Positions 14,201-20,807 of a stretch of 20,807 nt of DNA are shown piece by piece (position 1 is the first letter of the stretch; the number at the start of each line of letters is the position of its first letter). This DNA comes from a virus. The notes under the pieces are model-generated. The model did not search any database, had not been told where the DNA came from, and was given only the letters and a program-made list of their open reading frames with translations. A program made the position numbers and the translations under genes. The stretch is from the IMG/VR virus record IMGVR_UViG_3300045411_000013, positions 1 to 20,807 of that record. The stretch is one strand, 5' to 3'.

Positions 14201-16940
14201 GCGCGACCGCCTGCGGATCCTCGCCCTCAGCCAGCTTGGCCTTAGCTACGTAGGCCGGCAGCGCCGAGATGCGCTCCGTAGCTTCCTTCTCCAGCTTGGC
14301 CCGCTTGGCCGCCAGATCCTTCTTCTCCTGCTTGGCCAGGCGCCGCCGCTCACGCTTCTCCAGATCGGCCACGCCTTCAGCGATAGCTGACTCACGCGAG
14401 CGCTGCACTAGCTCCCAGCCCTCTTCGGTCAGCTTGAAGTCACCAGCTTTCAGCTCGCGGGCGCGGGCCGGCGCAATACGGTCACGGGCAGCCAGCATAC
14501 GGGCGAACACGTCGCGGGCGTTGTCAGACAACAGCCGCTCGTCTGGATTGCCGCTGATGATGGACGCTGTCCTGTCCAGACGCAGCAGGGTGCGGTACAC
14601 ATCGAGGAACCATTTCTTCATTCGGGAGAACACCCCGTCCAGCTCCTTGCTGGGCGGCTTCCCTTCCGACATATATTCCTCAAAGGACGATGCGACAAAC
14701 TCGTGGATGGCCCGGCCATTCGGGCTGCTAAGGTCAAGAGAAGTGATGTTGCGTGCGGCCTCCGTGACACCGTCAGCGGTGGCGCCCTCGTACTTCTTTG
14801 CGGCGGCCTTTGCGTTAGCCTTCACATAATCGGCCAGGATGTACAAATCCTTCCGGAAGATCGGCGGGGCGCCTGTCTGGGCCGCCCACTGGATGTGGGT
14901 ATCCAGCCAGTGGTGCATCAGCTCATGTACAACTGTCGAGGCGTCTGACTTCTGACCAATGCGGAGAACCTTAACGCCGGTCGTGTAGTCGCCACGGGCG
15001 TTCATGTCGCCAGCCTCGACCGTCAGTTTAACACGGTCGAACAACTGCTTAGGTGTCACACGCGCAACGCCAGCCTCGTCCGCGTACTGGTTCCACTTAT
15101 CAGCATCAGTACGCACCTGCTCTGCAACAAGCAGCGACTCCATTTTAGCATTCTTAGCCGGACGACCTGCCGCAATAAGATCCTTTTCAAACTGCGCCGC
15201 TACGTCTGCCGAGTCGTCTACTGTAACGCCATCGGGCATCAGCCCCTGCGTCTGCTTGCCAATCTCTTCCACCTGCGCGACGGCGTCTGTGAGCTGCGCG
15301 TGCAGGCCGTCGAGCGCCGCGCTATCCGGGCTGTGGCGCACGATACCGAGAAGACCTTCCTTGTTCTCAGGGTGCGCCGACATCTCAACCAGCAACTGCG
15401 ACGTTTCGACAACCGCCATCCCGCCCTCGACCCGGCCGCCAAGCTCAGCGAGAACTTCGTCCACCGTGCGGTTGAACTTCGCCGCGTATGTGGTCAAGTC
15501 CTCAATCGAGATAAACTGCTCGCTCGTGGCGCCCATAGCCTTGAACATCTCTGCGGCATCAACGCGAGTCTGTAACGACACCGACTTGGACTGCTCCAGT
15601 GCTTTCGACGCCTTGTTCAGCGCATCCGCGTTTTCGATCACCTTCTTAGCCCCGGCCAGCTTATTGATCGCGCTGGCCGCAGCCGTCACCTTCGCGGCAT
15701 TGGCCGGATCAACCTGGGAGCGGATCGCAGCCACGAAGGCCGGAGCGCCGAACAAGCCGCCTCCGATAGCGCCGGCAAGACTAGCCCAGCCGACTTCCGA
15801 CCAGTCCACGGAGCGGCCGTCAATGATGTCCTCAAGAGCCTGCGGCAAGCCTTCCTGCACGGACTCCTGACCGATCTGTGTCAGAGCATCGCGCACCGCG
15901 CCCTTGAACGTGGTCTTGGCCATCAGACCGCCGTCAGCCAGCAGGCGCATTTCGCCGGTAATACCGCCCATCAGCTCTGTAGCCATGACGACCGCCGCCG
16001 TCGCAGTGGCCACAGCCACGTCCCTAGCGGTGATCAGATCCTTCTCACCAGCGTCAAAGTTACCCTTCATGCGGTTGACAAGCGCACGGCCACCCTCTTG
16101 GGCGCCCTGCATGAACGAGGCTGCGGTTAGGACCGACTTTATCTCCGGCGCTGTCAAGGCGGCGCCACGCGAAACGACGGCTGCGCGGGCGGCGGCGTCC
16201 ATCAGACTCTCACCAACCACGCGCCTAGTCGCAGCCTGCGCACCAGCCTTTACCGCCTGGGCGGCGCTGGTAATGCCGCTCACAACAGGCTTGGCAACCA
16301 ATGCCGTGCCAAAGCCGGTAGCCAGCATCTCAGGTGCCTGGCCGAGAATGCTGCCGACGATCAACTGGACGCGGTTGCCGCCGGTTTCCAGCGTCCTAGA
16401 CTGGATGTCTTCGGCTTCCTCCTGCCGGCGCTCCATGTTCTCCAGGCCGGCTGTACCGAGCTTGGCAATGAGCGTGTTGTCCCACGGGTCGGCCTCGCCG
16501 CTGATCGCGTTGAGGCCCGCATGTACCAGAGAAATTGGCGCGGCGGGAATCGCTGCAAGGCCGGTCCCGAAAGCCACAGCCGAACTCTTGAGCATGGACC
16601 CTGCTTCATCGAACATGCCTGCCGGATCGGGCAGCTTCATGCGCTGGATAACGTCCCGCGACGACGAGAGGATATCCAGGTCTTTTTGAACGATAGACGC
16701 CCGCATCTGGCGGTCCATCCAAGCTGCAAAATCTGGAGATGACGCGGCGAAGTCGCGCCACTTCTCCGAGTTCTCTATCGAGAAAACTTCCTTTAATGCC
16801 GCCTGCGGGTTCTGGGCGATATCCTGCCCGGTAACACCATAACGTGTCATGCGGCCCTGAATGTACGCCGCGTCATCTGGGGTCAGCAGTGCTGCGCGTT
16901 TGGCTAAGTCATCAGGCGTATTCGCTTGCGGATTGGGCAT
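11262..16940 (-). CDS. Giant internal virion/DNA-ejection protein (gp16-like) with HExxH domain
   Basis: An 1892-aa protein in the position of T7 gp16, the large inner-core protein ejected with the DNA. It contains hydrophobic segments near residues 118-143, 191-216, 304-325, 380-402 and 1747-1768, which could help form a trans-envelope channel. Long charged helices lie around 857-889 (LEKRERRRLAKQEKKDLAAK). A zinc-peptidase motif, VVHELMHHWLDTH, has H672, E673 and H676, with H682 at the spacing of a metzincin third ligand. I see no clear lytic transglycosylase motif such as gp16 of T7 carries. The multidomain make-up resembles phage polyvalent proteins. The ribosome site before ATG 16940 is weak. 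Identity rests on size, composition and order. Confidence 0.78.
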   Translation of the reverse strand: MPNPQANTPDDLAKRAALLTPDDAAYIQGRMTRYGVTGQDIAQNPQAALKEVFSIENSEKWRDFAASSPDFAAWMDRQMRASIVQKDLDILSSSRDVIQRMKLPDPAGMFDEAGSMLKSSAVAFGTGLAAIPAAPISLVHAGLNAISGEADPWDNTLIAKLGTAGLENMERRQEEAEDIQSRTLETGGNRVQLIVGSILGQAPEMLATGFGTALVAKPVVSGITSAAQAVKAGAQAATRRVVGESLMDAAARAAVVSRGAALTAPEIKSVLTAASFMQGAQEGGRALVNRMKGNFDAGEKDLITARDVAVATATAAVVMATELMGGITGEMRLLADGGLMAKTTFKGAVRDALTQIGQESVQEGLPQALEDIIDGRSVDWSEVGWASLAGAIGGGLFGAPAFVAAIRSQVDPANAAKVTAAASAINKLAGAKKVIENADALNKASKALEQSKSVSLQTRVDAAEMFKAMGATSEQFISIEDLTTYAAKFNRTVDEVLAELGGRVEGGMAVVETSQLLVEMSAHPENKEGLLGIVRHSPDSAALDGLHAQLTDAVAQVEEIGKQTQGLMPDGVTVDDSADVAAQFEKDLIAAGRPAKNAKMESLLVAEQVRTDADKWNQYADEAGVARVTPKQLFDRVKLTVEAGDMNARGDYTTGVKVLRIGQKSDASTVVHELMHHWLDTHIQWAAQTGAPPIFRKDLYILADYVKANAKAAAKKYEGATADGVTEAARNITSLDLSSPNGRAIHEFVASSFEEYMSEGKPPSKELDGVFSRMKKWFLDVYRTLLRLDRTASIISGNPDERLLSDNARDVFARMLAARDRIAPARARELKAGDFKLTEEGWELVQRSRESAIAEGVADLEKRERRRLAKQEKKDLAAKRAKLEKEATERISALPAYVAKAKLAEGEDPQAVALTFDYPSVEAMMAEVQGADLDAAVKSVVDTELSGEVRKSIDELYEDLKRTGEYRGKLAAVERRATEEAAVLVAKGTEAGEAAAGDRAKDVRAKTMAAVKRNAEMDYEFLAAVAKARVNRMPSRQLDPKRAVALAEAARDRAEAALARQDIAAYQQAKLDEAGAEAMAAALADAQRAWAKEAAIIRKILDSEDKSLRIDIGGRYFVRNKDAGYYKEYSNYVDANRDFQLRQAENGYEFGKTTELAEIRDAIAALMSSGAKTRYNARVRLMAMANDPAYSGVMASEFRWFASQGFGDPDNWTVGQVSIVRYQMETLLSYADTRIKLAMETDATIGALVSAIPDVKEPIKQDKERSALLKGSRWLILSHQDMRSFLQSYGLGDAWVRFIIDPLNNGEAAARDAVEPWLAAVNAAIKPLRATIDKTENIQGLTSKREENLMRVAHWGNTTGRQRVAEDLKARGVARPDEYMRDVIGSLTDGEIGLITAMWTEFDAMWTKQKNAALVSGVAIPPGVTPQEIVLPNGKRLSGGYVRVAYDNEAAFIPDFVTDKGEISVGAIDSTMMKARVDVVEGKMLDLSIEVQEHSAYAHAKYIGYRPVVSRLNFIKNNETLAGATNKLGGDFQRDLWEKVRWAIDGSAKSRKTLDEAAGVLVRNVQSAVYLGNMLTSVKQSVGWVVAVGHKDVGSRGVVTSLQKALTNYEEWARGPSKLSVMMRQRMHYQDLDFRMPSRVKGESEFKYQMRKYAGLPMRFFQYFTDLVVWNGAYMKAVGTGSDQAEAVRVADKAVIDTQGSGLKAEQTLLTRTEMGLLYTFGAKWGIKNANMLYRMWAANPGWDKRQFCYAVIWSLGISTALMAAASAVLQPQDEKDPQKTLSDYSSAAFIDAVASPNIFLRYAIQGLMARSAAESVATLAGPLKTPAMDFWNVWRSDSWQEVVTRSTGVAGAATGLPSTQLKRFEKAAFEGADNYFELMFKAIFGEEYKAP

Positions 16941-16976
16941 ACCTAATAATAACCGTCAGATATGACCGGGCAACCG

Positions 16977-18764
16977 CTAAGGCATGCCGGGTGTCAGAAT
17001 CGCTGGGTCGTATATGTCCGTCAAAATAACGTCTTTATAGCTGTACCCAGACGAGTCGAAGCCGCCAACAGACGAAGGCGCTGAGCCGGACGCCTGGCTT
17101 TGCTGCTTGGCCTTGCCGCGTCTGTACGCCTCCCATAGAAGCGCCGCCTCATCTGGGGAGGCGGAAGCCGGTATGTTGGCGGCCTGCATCTCTTGAACAC
17201 CAGGCGCCTTAAAGGTCTTTGATGCCTGATACAAGGGGATCTGCTTGGTCCCGCCGCCAAAGAAGCCTGGAGCCTTCTGATCAAAAGTCATCTTTAACTC
17301 GCGGGCTGCGGCACGCATCTGCTCGATGTTTTTCTTGTCTATCTGCTTCGCCTCAACAGCCTTGATGAGAGACTCCGCGAACTCTGCGTAATCATCAAAC
17401 TCCTTGGCAGCCTCTGGGCTAAGAGTCGTCTTGCCTCGCTCAAACGACGGCAATCTGCGCCGGTCATTATCACTCCAGATGCTCAGAGCAACATCCTTGA
17501 CAACCCTGTTTTCATCCTTGCTGGCGCGCTCCTGGCGATTCTGCATGATTCTAATCTTCTCGTCTCGTGTAATACGCAGGGTATCCAGCGGGACCGTATC
17601 GTACCAGGATCCAGGCACCGTATTTGAGCTGGCGTTCTCGCCAACACGCAGCAGCAGAAGGTCGTCAGGATGGCTATCTTTAGGTCCGGCAAACTGGCGG
17701 TACTTCAAAGCCTGTAGGTGTTCTGGGGTCAACCGCTTCACGGCAGCCTGGAACTCGGACTTGTTCTCCAGAGTAGTCACGGAGCCGTCAATCTGCGCCA
17801 TCTCATATTCGTTAATGGCGAACTTGCTAATCTCCGTCCGCTTCTTCCAGTCGGCGGCTGCGTAGTTGGAGATCATCTGGCTAATCTTAGCCTGCACGTC
17901 TGCCGTCTGTCCGCTCACGTCATACGCAGACGCCTTCTCTGGCGAGAAGTTGCCGGCTTCGTCGGTGGACTCCGACACAATGACAGAAAAGGTGTCCTTC
18001 GCTGTGATGTTTTTGTTGGCCTCTACCGTAACTTGCTCTGCGGCCAGTTCGTTGGGTCCGAAAGAGCCTTTGTTGTCCTCGTAGTACCGGAGGATCTGCT
18101 CGTCTGTTCCTGTCTTTGACAGGTGAGCCATAGCATCATATCTAGCCGAATACACGGCGTCACTTACCAGTTGGTCCTTATCCACGCCTAGCACCGTGGC
18201 CATCGACTCAGCCGCCTCGTTGATTCTACCGTACGGCTCGACCGTGTCGAAAGGGTGGCCGTTGGCGGCAAACACCATAGCGAGATCCCTCTTCGCTCGG
18301 CCAATTTCGTCCTTGTTTCTATCTACAATATACAGGTCAGACTGTTTCTTAGCGTACAGGTCGCCAGCATTCTTGAAGTTTTTCCTCTTGAACGCGATGC
18401 GCTTTTGAAACTCGGCCCGTGCGCCTTCGCTAAGATCCGCCTCGTACTTGGACGTATCGCCGTCCAGTTTCTCGAAATACGACTGCCTAGCGTCCGCAAC
18501 CTTACGGCCCACAGCGTCCTGCTCAAACTGCCCACGATTGAGCATCTGGTCCTGTTCCCACTGGTCGGCGGCCTCGGTGGCGGCTGCTGTGGTGGCCGCT
18601 TTGCGATACCTCAAATAATCAGCGCCCATAGCGCCGAGCTTCTCGATCGTCTCCCCAACAGTTTGGAGAGCCTGAGCACCAGACAGGTCAGGCCGAGCCT
18701 GCAACTGCGGGAGCTGCTGCGGGGCGCTCGGCTGGTACGGCATGCGCGGGGCGATATTAGCCAT
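16977..18764 (-). CDS. Internal virion protein, gp15-like
   Basis: A 595-aa protein, largely helical, with a Pro/Gln-rich N-terminus (MPYQPSAPQQLPQLQARPDL) followed by Ala/Asp/Lys-rich helices and no membrane segment. Its place between a small gp14-like and a giant gp16-like gene is that of T7 gp15, which forms part of the ejected inner core and binds DNA in the periplasm. I see no enzymatic motif. The start overlaps the preceding stop by one base (TAATG) and lacks a clear Shine-Dalgarno sequence, so it is probably translated by coupling. The assignment is positional. Confidence 0.65.
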   Translation of the reverse strand: MANIAPRMPYQPSAPQQLPQLQARPDLSGAQALQTVGETIEKLGAMGADYLRYRKAATTAAATEAADQWEQDQMLNRGQFEQDAVGRKVADARQSYFEKLDGDTSKYEADLSEGARAEFQKRIAFKRKNFKNAGDLYAKKQSDLYIVDRNKDEIGRAKRDLAMVFAANGHPFDTVEPYGRINEAAESMATVLGVDKDQLVSDAVYSARYDAMAHLSKTGTDEQILRYYEDNKGSFGPNELAAEQVTVEANKNITAKDTFSVIVSESTDEAGNFSPEKASAYDVSGQTADVQAKISQMISNYAAADWKKRTEISKFAINEYEMAQIDGSVTTLENKSEFQAAVKRLTPEHLQALKYRQFAGPKDSHPDDLLLLRVGENASSNTVPGSWYDTVPLDTLRITRDEKIRIMQNRQERASKDENRVVKDVALSIWSDNDRRRLPSFERGKTTLSPEAAKEFDDYAEFAESLIKAVEAKQIDKKNIEQMRAAARELKMTFDQKAPGFFGGGTKQIPLYQASKTFKAPGVQEMQAANIPASASPDEAALLWEAYRRGKAKQQSQASGSAPSSVGGFDSSGYSYKDVILTDIYDPAILTPGMP

Positions 18765-19246
18765 TAGGCGGCCCCAATCGCAGCGGCCGTACCCAAGGCG
18801 CCAACTGCACCGATGACTTGCCCTGTGGCGCCGATCCGGGCCGCACGCTGGGCGTCTCTCGCCGATTGCGTGTTAATCTTGGCCTGCTCCGTCTTGCCCC
18901 AGGCGTCTAAGGCAGCTTGCAGCTCTACATCGTTCTTCATCTGGCTGGCCGTCCGGTAAGTCTCTTCACGCACCTGCGACACTGTTTCAGATCCAAGGTC
19001 GATATTCTGCGCAGCATACGACGACTTCTGAGCCGCCAGAGTCTCTCTGGCCTGCAAGTCTATCGCCTCTTGCTGGATCTTGCCGCGGAAGATGTCGAAC
19101 TGAGCCGAGCGCTTGGCGTATGCCTCATTAGCCCGAGCTGCCGCCATACTGGCGTTGGCGCCCATGATGGTGGCCGCTGCTCCGAAGAGCTGCCCTACGC
19201 CAGAGCTAGCATATGCCAGCGTTGGTGCCGCCGTATCAGTAGCCAT
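18764..19246 (-). CDS. Internal virion protein, gp14-like
   Basis: A 160-aa protein with Ala/Gly-rich hydrophobic stretches at both ends (SSGVGQLFGAAATIMGANAS near the N-terminus; IGAVGALGTAAAIGAA at the C-terminus) and a long helical, Gln-rich centre. Size, composition and place fit T7 gp14, which enters the outer membrane during ejection. Two starts are possible: GTG at 19249, overlapping the upstream stop as GTGA, and ATG at 19246, overlapping as TGATG. The ATG is preferred because the AGGGGA upstream is then six rather than three bases away. Confidence 0.65.
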   Translation of the reverse strand: MATDTAAPTLAYASSGVGQLFGAAATIMGANASMAAARANEAYAKRSAQFDIFRGKIQQEAIDLQARETLAAQKSSYAAQNIDLGSETVSQVREETYRTASQMKNDVELQAALDAWGKTEQAKINTQSARDAQRAARIGATGQVIGAVGALGTAAAIGAA

Positions 19247-20807
19247 CACCTATCCCCTGCGCGATTGAATATCGGCCGCGCACCAAGCAGGGTGGAAGGA
19301 AGACCTTTATCCTGACGAATCAGTATTGACCCAGTATCGCTGTGCGTCGAACGCATAATAATCTCGATCACACCGGACTGCACGGCAGGCGGCGAGTTCA
19401 CCAAGTCCGTGTAAAGGTTTTGCATGGGTTCAAGTGTAGCCTCGTCATACCCAATTTCCAGTCCTCTAGTTTTTTCGACGCGGGCGTAAACTTTGACAAT
19501 CTGCCGTGTATCGCCCATAGATGTTTCGACATCGTTCACTTCCAGATCCAGCGTCTGCACATCGGCCGTCACTGGTAGCCCGACCTGCACCCGCAAAAAC
19601 GGGCGAGACAGCGTAACTTCGCCGCTAGTCACCACTTGCGTCGGCTCCACGCTGCCGTCAGCAATAATGCCGACAGTTTCACCATTCAAGTGATCCAACC
19701 CACTCACCGTTGTCACGCACAGGCCATAGTCGTTCGTCGCCACGTTCTGCAACGATGTCGGAACAGATCTATCGGACGGCACGCAATCGGCCGTATAATC
19801 GTTCACATACCCGGTGATTTCCACGGTCACAGACTCGCCATCATTGCCAGTCAGCCGCATGAACCGGCCTACAAGCACACTGGCCGCAAAAGGTGCCTCA
19901 GATACGGAGGTTAGAATACGCAGCGACACACCGGCATTATACCCCGACCCTGGCGTAGACGGGTTCTCCTGGATCTTGAACGTCATCTCGTCAGGATCCA
20001 GCACGGCCGGCGCCGGCAACTGCCGCCCGTCATAGGTCAGGTGCTCGTCAAAGCCCATGTGGTCGTCAATGTCGTCGGACTCCCAGGGGAGGGGAAGGCG
20101 GCAGATGTTGACCGCGTCGATGATAGGCGGAGTCGGGGCCGTGGTGTATGGCGGATCGATCCGAGTGGCAACATACAGGCGATCCTGCCCGTCCTCGCTT
20201 ACACAGCAGATGTCCTCAATAGTCCGGTTGGCAAACGAATGCCGGTGCCAACCCCAAACTTCCTGCTCTGGAATGTACGTCAGCCCGAGAAGAGTACCGG
20301 TCTTTGTCAGCACCCAGATGATATTCTGGCTGCGCTGGTAGGCCACACGCTTCAGTCCATCAACAAACAGATGCTTGCTCCAAAGGCTTAGATCCTTACT
20401 GACAAGGGCCTCCTGCCCGAAGTCGTAGGTGGCATCGCGCAAGATGCGATCACCCTTCTGGACAAACAGCAGCGACGTGCCTACCACAACCGGGATTACG
20501 CTACCGCACCCATGATACGAATCGACGCGAGCGTTGATCGCAGTCGGAGTCAGTCCGCCGCCAGTGCCGCCCTTCAGCACCCACTCCGTCGTATTCGTCA
20601 GTACAACTGACCGTCCTGCTATCTCCAACAGGTGCTGGACGCTAGATACAGTCTTACCACCAAGGTCGAAGTCCAGCCCGCTTGAATCCTCGGCACCGGC
20701 ATCGAATGTCGAGTAGTTCCCGATATGGCTAGCGACGATGCGCTCCACGTTATCAGAGAAACCGCCGAGCATGAGGCGCTGCTGGAAAATACCGATAGCA
20801 GCCGGAT
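19246..20807 (-). CDS. Tail tube nozzle-like protein (gp12-like), 5' end missing
   Basis: The frame is open to the right edge, and residues before the first internal Met (ATG at 20772) read IGIFQQRLMLGGFSDNVERI. FQQRL followed by a Gly-rich turn and SDN is a typical segment of podovirus nozzle proteins. IIWVLTKTGTLLGLTYIPEQ followed by EVWGWHRH is also characteristic of that group. The remainder is beta-rich (repeated VTVEITGYV, VEVND-like strands), as expected for a protein that closes the tail tube. About 520 codons are in the window, and the N-terminal part is missing. It precedes the gp14-like gene exactly as in T7 order. A different tail-tip protein is possible. Confidence 0.7.
   Translation of the reverse strand, partial: PAAIGIFQQRLMLGGFSDNVERIVASHIGNYSTFDAGAEDSSGLDFDLGGKTVSSVQHLLEIAGRSVVLTNTTEWVLKGGTGGGLTPTAINARVDSYHGCGSVIPVVVGTSLLFVQKGDRILRDATYDFGQEALVSKDLSLWSKHLFVDGLKRVAYQRSQNIIWVLTKTGTLLGLTYIPEQEVWGWHRHSFANRTIEDICCVSEDGQDRLYVATRIDPPYTTAPTPPIIDAVNICRLPLPWESDDIDDHMGFDEHLTYDGRQLPAPAVLDPDEMTFKIQENPSTPGSGYNAGVSLRILTSVSEAPFAASVLVGRFMRLTGNDGESVTVEITGYVNDYTADCVPSDRSVPTSLQNVATNDYGLCVTTVSGLDHLNGETVGIIADGSVEPTQVVTSGEVTLSRPFLRVQVGLPVTADVQTLDLEVNDVETSMGDTRQIVKVYARVEKTRGLEIGYDEATLEPMQNLYTDLVNSPPAVQSGVIEIIMRSTHSDTGSILIRQDKGLPSTLLGARPIFNRAGDR

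Noticed and set aside
15004-16689. Long + strand frames (288 and 261 aa) opposite the giant ejection gene
   Set aside because: Their composition is Ser/Ala/Arg-rich, as expected of antisense to an Ala-rich gene. They have no ribosome sites, and the - strand gene is continuous.
1-20807. Search for integrase, attachment site, tRNA, CRISPR array, transposase and phage RNA polymerase
   Set aside because: Genes or overlaps fill nearly all bases, and no signature of these was seen. They may exist outside the window.

Overview
The window is a continuous stretch of a tailed-phage genome, or of a prophage of the same kind. It is densely packed and fairly GC-rich by eye. The structural genes follow the order of T7-like podoviruses: nozzle, gp14-like, gp15-like, gp16-like, tail spike, then membrane/lysis genes. 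A lipobox protein, a membrane-anchored coiled-coil protein and a beta-helix tail spike all point to a Gram-negative host. I see no integrase, repressor, terminase, capsid, portal, endolysin or single-subunit RNA polymerase here; any of these could lie outside the window. No stretch over 300 bases lacks a gene, and the largest gap is about 36 bases. I see no tRNA, CRISPR array or insertion sequence.

Bases 1-8362 are one rightward (+) operon for DNA metabolism. In order: the 3' part of a primase-polymerase; a DUF3987 helicase-like ATPase; a 58-aa protein; a YqaJ/lambda-type exonuclease; a SpoU/TrmL-type RNA methyltransferase; a cytidine-deaminase-fold protein; a 21-codon micro-ORF; a 67-aa protein; a zinc-motif coiled-coil protein; a family A DNA polymerase with proofreading domain; a 57-aa charged protein; a DUF3310 protein; a calcineurin-like phosphoesterase; an 89-aa protein; a RusA Holliday-junction resolvase; and a 90-aa HExxH protein. 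Many junctions are ATGA or GTGA overlaps, so translational coupling is likely. Primase and helicase prime and unwind, PolA copies, the exonuclease and RusA recombine and resolve. The methyltransferase and deaminase are accessory functions.

Bases 8368-20807 are one leftward (-) operon for virion and lysis. In transcription order: the C-terminal part of a tail nozzle-like protein (open at the right edge); three internal virion/ejection proteins, the last of 1892 aa with an embedded HExxH zinc site; a pectate-lyase-fold tail spike; a membrane-anchored coiled-coil protein; and a three-helix lipobox protein. The last two are candidates for the lysis or spanin step. The two operons converge with only five bases between stop codons and no clear terminator.

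The points most worth following are the L762-type active site of the polymerase, the split primase/helicase pair with an 80-base out-of-frame overlap, the methyltransferase-deaminase pair, the two unrelated HExxH proteins, and the lipoprotein/three-helix protein whose gene carries a strong internal hairpin.
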